DNA of 64,000 nt from Marchantia polymorpha subsp. ruderalis. Its lineage: Eukaryota > Streptophyta > Marchantiopsida > Marchantiales > Marchantiaceae. The stretch's first letter is position 1. Each line of letters opens with the position of its first letter. Below are positions 58,231 to 64,000 of the stretch, one piece after another. The position numbers and the translations under genes are program-made. Location of the stretch: NCBI GenBank assembly GCA_037833965.1, contig AP031352.1, positions 16,224,501 through 16,288,500 on the forward strand, given 5' to 3'. Below the pieces are notes generated by a model that did not search any database, had not been told where the DNA came from, and saw only the letters and a list, made by a program, of their open reading frames with translations.

Positions 58231-58236
58231 CTATTC
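58225..58236 (-). promoter_or_regulatory. In-frame TAG with readthrough context (TAG CAA TTA)
   Basis: On the coding strand the junction reads GAA TAG CAA TTA ACT. The gag-protease and pol frames are identical on both sides. The six bases after the stop equal the UAG-CAR-YYA consensus known to direct efficient readthrough in tobamoviruses. The stop is therefore probably functional for setting the gag:pol ratio. That it is used here is inference. Confidence 0.75.
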
Positions 58237-61062
58237 GTCTTCCGGCTGAATAGCTTCCGGCTCTTCTTCTTCTCCCACCGAACAGCAGGCAACGAATCCC
58301 ACGAAGTAATCGGATTCGGTACCACTGGAATCCGATCGCGCGGTCGACTCACTGTCCTCGCCCGATGTGTAACCTGCACTTGTCGATGGGGTCTCTCCTT
58401 CGTGCCTGACCCTATTCCAGGGCACCGTAATGGTTTTGGTCGGTTCCGAAGGATGGGGAAACTTAAGGCGATGTCTTCGCCAATCACATCTGACTTGTGC
58501 ACCATATAGCCATGGTCGCCCGAGCAGAACGTCATAGCCCTGCTTCATCATCGGTTGAAGGATGATATACGTCAACCGAAAGTCCGCACCCCCGATGGTT
58601 GTCTTGACATTGCGCAGCATACCTGCAGGCATTCTCCGCGTCTGATCCGCTAATCTCAACACACGCTTCGAGGGTTCGTATTGACTGAACCCCAAGGCTC
58701 TCGCTGTATCCTCCGTCATTATGTTGACTCCTGATCCAGAGTCGATTGGCACCCTGCGTACACAACACCCTGCTATTTCCACATCGATCTCTGGTGGCCC
58801 TTGGTCTTCGCTCTCCACTTGATATACTTGAGAGGATGTGGATGCGCGCGGCTTCCGCGGATGTCGTAGCGAGAGCATCAACATTCTCCGATACGTCTTA
58901 TTGTCCTCCAAGAGCTGCTTGAACGTGATGTTCACTTTTCGACTCCCGAGATCTTCGACCAAGTCATAGTGCGCGCGTTGGGTCGCCGGGGTCGGCGACG
59001 CTCTGCGAGGTTCCACGGTGGCTGCCAACTTCGCCCCAAGGGAGGATGTCAAGTCTGGCCGCGGTGGGTCCTTTTGCGTGCGGATCGCTTCCTTCAACAG
59101 GTTGGTTACCTCGTTGCGGATATCCGGAGCATAGTCCCGTTTCAGTAGGCGCACTGGCTCGTCCTCGACTGCTGTCTGGGGGCGCACTGCTGGTGCCTCT
59201 CGCGTAGCCGAAGACTTCCGAGCAGGTCGCAAGTCAGACTTGCTGGATGTCTTCTCCTTCCCTTTTCCCGTCCGGTCGTCGGTTCTCCGTTCGTGCTTGC
59301 GAGTGTCACGCTCTTGCTCCTTCGATTTCTTGGAACTACGAGTTTCGACCCGTGCGCACATAACCTCTTCAGCCGGCCATTCTTCGTCTTCGTCATCCCC
59401 GTCTGAACCTACTTCGACCTGGTTAACTTGGACGTCCTCCTTGGCAGGAGTGTTCACAAATCGTACCGCCGGCCGAGGGACTGGTGGCTGATCACACTCT
59501 GGCGCCGTATGCCCGATCTTCTTGCAATTACTACATGTTGGAGCATAATCGTTTCGCCTTTTTGGGTGGGGACACTGCGGTGAGAAGTGCCCAACTTCCC
59601 CGCAATTATAACAAGCTCGCGGTGGCGGTGGGTCAAACGTCCCTGGAGGTGCTCTCCGCCTCACGGGTACTGTAGTGGCCCGATCCACCGGGATATATCG
59701 TGGGACTTGCATTGCTGAAACTGCAGGAGGGGTAGGAACCGACTGGACGGCGTAGGCTGTTTCTTCGCTAGCCTCTCCATAGTACTGAGGGTGCTCTCCA
59801 TAGTACGGTTGTGCCCACTCTACTGCGTTGACTGGATATGACGGACGGGTGGTAAGGCACTCGGTGTTCGCATGTCCCACCGCCCCGCACGTAGTACACC
59901 ATAAGTTCGCTCGCACTCTTCCGGGTGATTTTCGGCGATCATGTCCGCCTACCACTTGAACCTTGAGATCGGCGAAATCCTTCACAAGGGTCTCCATCTT
60001 CGAGGCTATGTCTCCCGGCGCTCTGTCCGTAGTCACTCGTCGGGTGCCCTTTTTCTTCGCTGACCCATGCTTCTTCCTCTTCTTCTCCTCCTCCGACGAT
60101 GAGGTTTCCTCTTCTTCGGATGAGGAACGGTTCTCGTCCGAAGACGATTCCTCCGATGACGGAGTTGTACCTCTACGTCGTCTTCGCCCTCCCTTCGGTT
60201 TTCGCTCCTTCGACTCCCGTCTCTCTCTCCCCCTTCGGTTGAGAGTGGAAGTTTCGAAGGCTTCTGCCGATGCAATCACATCCTCAATAGTGTCGCACTT
60301 GCTGCGTCGGCAAAAAGTCTCCATCTCCCGAGTTAAACCGGTCACGTACCAATCCACCGCTTGTTGTACCGAGAAAGGGGACCCTGGTCCTGTTTTCGGT
60401 ATTCTGTCGAGGAGGTCCAGAAATCTCTCAGTGTAGTCACGCAGACTCTCCTTCTTCTCTCGCTGCAAATTACGTAACTTTGTCAAAACCCGGCTGTCGT
60501 AGCCGAGCTCGCGAAAGCGGCGAAGGAACTTCTCCTTCAGCTGGGCCCATGTTGTCAACCCAGTCGGATCGATGCTCTCGTGATTGTACCAACTCCTCGC
60601 TTTCTTCCGCAGAAGGCTTGGAAATATCCTTAGTCGGTCGTCGTCTGCGATCTCGCGATTGGCAATAGACACCGATTCGAACAACTTGATGTATGAATCT
60701 GCATCGTCGTCATCCCCACTCCCTTTGTACTTCGGGTAGGAATGTTTAGTAATCGGCTGAGGTAGCCGCACATTGGCTTGTCCGTCCGCCATCGGTGTGT
60801 CTGTCGACGGTTCTCGGGCGGTCGGTTCTACTTCACTAGGCGGGTCCGTGCAAGGAATATCTAGTAGAACTGTAAGCACCAAGTTTGGTTCCGAGTCGCC
60901 GGGGGCAGGTTCCCCAAGGATGTCGGCCGAACTAGGCTTAGGTACTCTTTTTGGTGTTTTCTTGTTTTGACGCCGTGTCTCTTCCACGGCCTTCTCTGAA
61001 TCTCGTCGGAACTTGCGGACAGCTCTAGCACTTAGGTTGCTCCCGCTAGCCCCAGTCGACAT
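58231..61062 (-). CDS. Retrotransposon gag-protease
   Basis: 943 residues from the ATG at 61062 to TAG at 58231. The capsid-like region (about residues 110-270) includes KYKGSGDDDDADSYIKLFE, RKKARSWYNHE and YTERFLDLLDRIP, typical of Ty3/gypsy gag. A basic then acidic Ser/Glu/Lys-rich linker follows. Three zinc knuckles are seen: CTTCGAVGHANTEC, CYNCGEVGHFSPQC and CSNCKKIGHTAPEC. The C-terminal third carries an aspartic protease with IDSGSGVNIM in place of the common D-T/S-G-A. It ends in a Ser/Glu-rich tail up to the TAG. The frame starts about 90 nt after the LTR end, just past the primer-binding site. Confidence 0.93.
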   Translation of the reverse strand: MSTGASGSNLSARAVRKFRRDSEKAVEETRRQNKKTPKRVPKPSSADILGEPAPGDSEPNLVLTVLLDIPCTDPPSEVEPTAREPSTDTPMADGQANVRLPQPITKHSYPKYKGSGDDDDADSYIKLFESVSIANREIADDDRLRIFPSLLRKKARSWYNHESIDPTGLTTWAQLKEKFLRRFRELGYDSRVLTKLRNLQREKKESLRDYTERFLDLLDRIPKTGPGSPFSVQQAVDWYVTGLTREMETFCRRSKCDTIEDVIASAEAFETSTLNRRGRERRESKERKPKGGRRRRRGTTPSSEESSSDENRSSSEEEETSSSEEEKKRKKHGSAKKKGTRRVTTDRAPGDIASKMETLVKDFADLKVQVVGGHDRRKSPGRVRANLWCTTCGAVGHANTECLTTRPSYPVNAVEWAQPYYGEHPQYYGEASEETAYAVQSVPTPPAVSAMQVPRYIPVDRATTVPVRRRAPPGTFDPPPPRACYNCGEVGHFSPQCPHPKRRNDYAPTCSNCKKIGHTAPECDQPPVPRPAVRFVNTPAKEDVQVNQVEVGSDGDDEDEEWPAEEVMCARVETRSSKKSKEQERDTRKHERRTDDRTGKGKEKTSSKSDLRPARKSSATREAPAVRPQTAVEDEPVRLLKRDYAPDIRNEVTNLLKEAIRTQKDPPRPDLTSSLGAKLAATVEPRRASPTPATQRAHYDLVEDLGSRKVNITFKQLLEDNKTYRRMLMLSLRHPRKPRASTSSQVYQVESEDQGPPEIDVEIAGCCVRRVPIDSGSGVNIMTEDTARALGFSQYEPSKRVLRLADQTRRMPAGMLRNVKTTIGGADFRLTYIILQPMMKQGYDVLLGRPWLYGAQVRCDWRRHRLKFPHPSEPTKTITVPWNRVRHEGETPSTSAGYTSGEDSESTARSDSSGTESDYFVGFVACCSVGEEEEPEAIQPEDE

Positions 61063-61105
61063 TCACCGAGCATGGCTGCTCGTAAAAACCCCGGTGTTGA
61101 CGCAA

Positions 61106-61126
61106 CTGTCCCCGGCAGCGGCGCCA
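61106..61126 (-). other. Primer-binding site, tRNA-Asp type
   Basis: On the element strand TGGCGCCGCTGCCGGGGACA begins 22 nt after the LTR end. It agrees, except at one or two positions, with the complement of the 3' end of plant tRNA-Asp as I know it. It marks the right LTR as the 5' LTR of this element. Confidence 0.8.
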
Positions 61127-61148
61127 AAAAGAAGTTGTCGGCTTCTTA

Positions 61149-62160
61149 TGTAATAACCCACTAAAGGCTAAAACTGCAATATAGTGGTAGAAAGGTCGAA
61201 CCCACAGGGACAGAGGAACACACAGGGTATAAAGTGTCACGTTTTAACAGACTATTGAGGAGTTTGAATTCTCAGGCAACTGTCACTCCCAGAAATACTG
61301 CAAGTGTCCACTCGGAGCGCACTCGGAGGTCGCACAGTGCAGCGTAACACACACACACACACACACACACACCTGAAACTACAGAAACACAACCCAGAGA
61401 TCCGTTAGGACCTCTACTTCAAGATTTCAGGGGGAAAGTCTCTCACGAGCACACTCGGCAAAGCTGCGGGCAGTGACTTCCAACTCCGGCTTTTACAACG
61501 CTTCCACTAGCTTGCTGCTAGTGTAGGAAACCCGGTTTGGACTACCTACTTCGGATCGAAGTCACTCAGACGCGGTGAACAACACTCTCAACTCACAAAA
61601 CGCGCAGAGAACACAGGTCCACACTGAAGGACTCACTGTGAAACATTCCAGTAACACAACAACAGTCTATTGAAGAGTTTGAATTCTCAGGCACTTGTCA
61701 TTCCCAGAAATACTACAGGGGTTACCCTCAAGGCACCTGCTGCAGCGTAACCTGAATTTACAACCAAGGCTTACACGAAGTAGCAAAACTTCACTTTGGC
61801 ATTCAGGGGAAAAATCCCAAAGGAGTACAATCAGAAAGAAACACTCGAAGGTGTAGGGACGAAACTGTTCAAGTATCTAACTAGTCACTGGCTCTGAGCA
61901 TCGGCAGTCACCCGCAGGTGCAGATCCGAACTACTCAAGTCTCTAACCAATGTACTAGCTCTGAACATTCGGCCGAAGGCCTTCAGCTACAAAATGCGGA
62001 ACGCTAAGTTGTAACTCCTCCTGCGTGGTGACAGAACTCAAGGACACAAACACGCAAAGGAAATGGGTTCCTGATCTATACTTCTGATGGGAAAGAACCC
62101 CAGGCAAAACGCCTGGAACTATTTTATACCTTCTAAGTCCTACCTAACACTATACTGCAC
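61149..62160 (-). repeat. Full-length 5' LTR
   Basis: The inner end is ...GGGTTATTACA at 61149 on the element strand. The outer end lies at about 62160-62195 and is not sharply defined. It carries a promoter-like TATAAAAT (62130-62123 on the minus strand), a hairpin just downstream (62116-62100), a GAAGGCCTTCGGC palindrome (about 61973-61985), internal repeats of the motif TTTGAATTCTCAGGCA, and a (CA)13 run. It may at the same time be the 3' LTR of a neighbouring copy extending to the right. Confidence 0.8.
62100..62116 (-). repeat. LTR hairpin just downstream of TATA
   Basis: CCAGGC-GTTTT-GCCTGG on the element strand. It is conserved in the old LTR at 52341 with one compensatory pair change and the same GTTTT loop. 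It would lie at or near the 5' end of the RNA. Confidence 0.6.
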
Positions 62161-62164
62161 TATG

Positions 62165-64000
62165 CTACACGCCTGCACGGAACCACGCTACACTACACTC
62201 CGCGGAACCTGTACTACGTCTCCTGCGCGGCCGACTGCCGCGCACTAACTCCCTACCCTGCCAATCTTCCGCTCGACTGCGCAGTCTCAACCTCTGCAAC
62301 GCCGCGGACACCTCCCCCTCGAGGGCGGACATGGTATCCTGTGCCTTCGACAGAAAGGCTTCGAGCTTCTTCGCTACCTTCCGCCGACTCCTACTGTCGC
62401 CTGACAACAACCCGGCTGCGCGCAATTCAAACTCACGCAGTGTGAGTTTCTCCTGCGCCTTCACTTCCCAGTGGGCGTAGCCCTTGAGACAGTGGGCGAC
62501 TCGCCTCGCCGTCTCCACCTTCGTGCGATCCGCCTCCTTCCTGCGATCCTCTTCAATTATCACTAATTGCGATTCGGCTTCAGCACGTTGTGCTCTCAAT
62601 TCGCCACACTCTGACTGTAACTTGCGGATTAACTCTTCATCCGCCTGCCGTGCGAGCTGACATTGTTCCAACAACCGCGTCTGTCGCACGAGCTCCTCTG
62701 ACAAAATCCGATTCTGGGCCTGCTCAGAGTTGAGTGCTTCCTTGACCTTCACCTGCTCCTTGGTGAGCTCGCCCAGTTTCTCATCCTTCATCTTCTCGGT
62801 GTGCTTGTAGAATTTCTGATTAAGCTTGTACTGACCCCACAAGCACGCATGCTTCTCCTTCAAGTCCCTCAACTCCTGGTCCACTCTAGCTAATAGCTTG
62901 CTGGTGTGGACTTTAGTGCGAGTCCGCCTGCGCACTAACTCGATGTAAGATCCCGGCTGGAGTGGGTTGGCGTATTTATCGACCTTGCGATCCAAGTACC
63001 GCAGCAACGGAATCACCTGCTCAGAGAGCGCCGCCGCCGGCGCTCCAACAATTTCCTCCTCCTCCTCCTCGGTGTCTTCTGCTCCTGACATTTCTTCCGT
63101 GGAGCCTCCGTCGTCATCATCCGAGTGGAGAATTTCAGTCGCCATTGATTGCGTCGGCGACTGCCCCGAGTGGGGCTGCACGTCGTCGACGTGTGCTGCC
63201 TGCGAAGGCACGGCTGCAGCCTCGCTGCTCGTCGCCAAAATGTCTAAGGCGGAAGGCGAATGTACCCGTGCGGCATCCCCGTCGCTCGCTTGTTGATTGC
63301 CTACCGCGTTCTCTCTGTCGCCGTCGTCCGCCTTCGAAGGCGATTGAGCGGAGGGTGGCTGCGCGGGGTTGGATTGCGCATCGCGCATCGAGATTTCATC
63401 CCGCGGACAGTCACTCCGCTCCTCCGTCTGCTGCTCCCTTGATCGGTCCGTGGGGGCTGTGCCCGGCCCGTGCGCAGGCGCATTTGCCGGCGCCTTATCC
63501 GCCGCAGTCGTAGCGCCGCGGACATCTATCGCCGAAGGCGACATGGCCGGGGGCCGCACGCCCGATGTTCCTTGGCCTATAGGCCCTACCGCCGAAGGCG
63601 CATCTATCGGCGGACTTCCCGCCGATGGTGCGGCCTCCGCACGCTCTCTGCTCGTATCTCCTCTGCTCGAAGGCCCTGGCGCCGAAGGCGCAAATTGCGG
63701 CGCGTGGTGCGCCGGAGGGTCTGGCCCCGAGGGCCGGTGTCTCGTAGGCGGTTCTTTCGCCGGCTCCTTCCCCTTCCTACGTTGGAACGGGGGTGATTCT
63801 TGCCTGTGCACAGGCGGCACGTGTGGAGGTGTCCTGTGCACAGGCGACCTGTGCACAGGTGAGCGCCTGTGCACAGGCGGACTGCTCCTTCCCACGCGTA
63901 AGCGTAGATCCATGTCCACTTGTGTTCGCCGGTCCGCGGAGGCTCGTCCGTCCGCGGAGGTTCGCCTGTGCGCAAACGGAACATCTGTCCGCATCGCACG
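62165..64000 (-). CDS. Pro-rich/coiled-coil protein, probable third ORF of a retroelement copy
   Basis: At least 609 residues from ATG 63994; the frame is open to the window edge, so it may start further right. Residues about 35-65 repeat P-V-H-R/T (from CCTGTGCACAGGCG DNA repeats). About 65-270 are Pro/Ser/Ala-rich, low-complexity and rich in the DNA motif GCCGAAGGCG. About 280-320 are very acidic, and about 340-560 form a long coiled coil (RVDQELRDLKEKHACLWGQY, then ECGELRAQRAEAESQL). The frame stops exactly at the outer border of the LTR. No catalytic motif is seen. The position suggests an accessory ORF between pol and 3' LTR of a neighbouring copy. A host gene interrupted by the LTR is the alternative. 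Confidence 0.6.
   Translation of the reverse strand, partial: RAMRTDVPFAHRRTSADGRASADRRTQVDMDLRLRVGRSSPPVHRRSPVHRSPVHRTPPHVPPVHRQESPPFQRRKGKEPAKEPPTRHRPSGPDPPAHHAPQFAPSAPGPSSRGDTSRERAEAAPSAGSPPIDAPSAVGPIGQGTSGVRPPAMSPSAIDVRGATTAADKAPANAPAHGPGTAPTDRSREQQTEERSDCPRDEISMRDAQSNPAQPPSAQSPSKADDGDRENAVGNQQASDGDAARVHSPSALDILATSSEAAAVPSQAAHVDDVQPHSGQSPTQSMATEILHSDDDDGGSTEEMSGAEDTEEEEEEIVGAPAAALSEQVIPLLRYLDRKVDKYANPLQPGSYIELVRRRTRTKVHTSKLLARVDQELRDLKEKHACLWGQYKLNQKFYKHTEKMKDEKLGELTKEQVKVKEALNSEQAQNRILSEELVRQTRLLEQCQLARQADEELIRKLQSECGELRAQRAEAESQLVIIEEDRRKEADRTKVETARRVAHCLKGYAHWEVKAQEKLTLREFELRAAGLLSGDSRSRRKVAKKLEAFLSKAQDTMSALEGEVSAALQRLRLRSRAEDWQGRELVRGSRPRRRRSTGSAECSVAWFRAGV

Larger units (their letters stand above)
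54985..62160 (-). mobile_element. Ty3/gypsy LTR retrotransposon, 3' end rearranged
   Basis: Minus-strand order: full-length LTR (62160-61149), primer-binding site (61126-61106), gag-protease ORF (61062-58231), in-frame TAG, pol ORF (RT, RNase H, integrase) ending at 55429, and a partial LTR (55458-54985). The RT motif FIDDFCVFG and the enzyme order place it in Ty3/gypsy, closest in feel to the Tat/Athila group. Both frames are open and catalytic residues are present, so insertion or amplification was recent. The 3' end has lost the end of pol, any following ORF, the polypurine tract and the U3 half of the LTR. No matching 5-bp target duplication flanks it. Confidence 0.9.

Noticed and set aside
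62962..63513. 183-codon plus-strand frame rich in Arg and Pro
   Set aside because: It is the mirror of the repetitive N-terminal part of the minus-strand coiled-coil ORF. Its Arg/Pro content comes from the GC-rich repeats.
1..64000. CRISPR arrays, bacterial operons or phage elements
   Set aside because: None is present. The gene structure is eukaryotic throughout, and the only regular arrays are microsatellites and the 15-bp tandem repeats.

Overview
This is nuclear DNA from a land plant. It has spliced genes with GT..AG introns, plant-type families (1-Cys peroxiredoxin, GH17 glucanase, V-ATPase subunit A, NDC80) and Ty3/gypsy, copia and hAT remnants. Three features point to a plant with swimming sperm, most likely a bryophyte such as a liverwort: an MNS1-like axonemal coiled-coil gene (absent from flowering plants), a small hemerythrin-domain gene, and a GH17 glucanase fused to a mannose-binding lectin domain. 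The species is inference.

Layout: 1-9.0 kb holds the last exon of a MutS homologue (MSH6/MSH7-like, +), an intronless BTB gene (+) and the kinetochore gene NDC80 (-, five exons). 13.2-17.5 kb is the MNS1-like gene (+, about 14 exons). 18.9-19.5 kb is an intronless 1-Cys peroxiredoxin (-). 19.5-28.4 kb has no recognisable gene and includes a very AT-rich block (24.1-26.6 kb). 28.4-28.8 kb encodes a small secreted Cys-rich protein (-). 32.4-34.3 kb is an intronless, GC-rich V-ATPase subunit A (+). 37.2-37.7 kb is the hemerythrin-domain protein (-). 37.7-48.1 kb is gene-poor with a copia integrase remnant and a broken secreted-protein reading frame. 48.2-49.9 kb is the GH17-lectin gene (+), followed by a U6 snRNA-like copy at 50.75 kb.

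The right end (51.3-64 kb) is dominated by transposable elements. It holds two arrays of a 15-bp unit that read as pentapeptide repeats, an old inverted LTR (about 52.2-53.3 kb), a decayed hAT transposase, and a young Ty3/gypsy element on the minus strand with long open gag-protease and pol frames. Gag-protease and pol lie in the same frame, separated by one TAG followed by CAATTA, the context known for tobamovirus-type stop-codon readthrough. The copy's 3' end is rearranged: pol runs straight into the middle of an LTR. Beyond the full-length LTR at 61.1-62.2 kb, a further minus-strand frame encodes a Pro-rich/coiled-coil protein. I interpret it as the third ORF of a neighbouring copy that shares this LTR.

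The host genes do not form a functional cluster. The most notable items are the readthrough-type retroelement with a possible third ORF, a covarying hairpin in its LTR, the GH17-lectin fusion, and the pentapeptide-like arrays.
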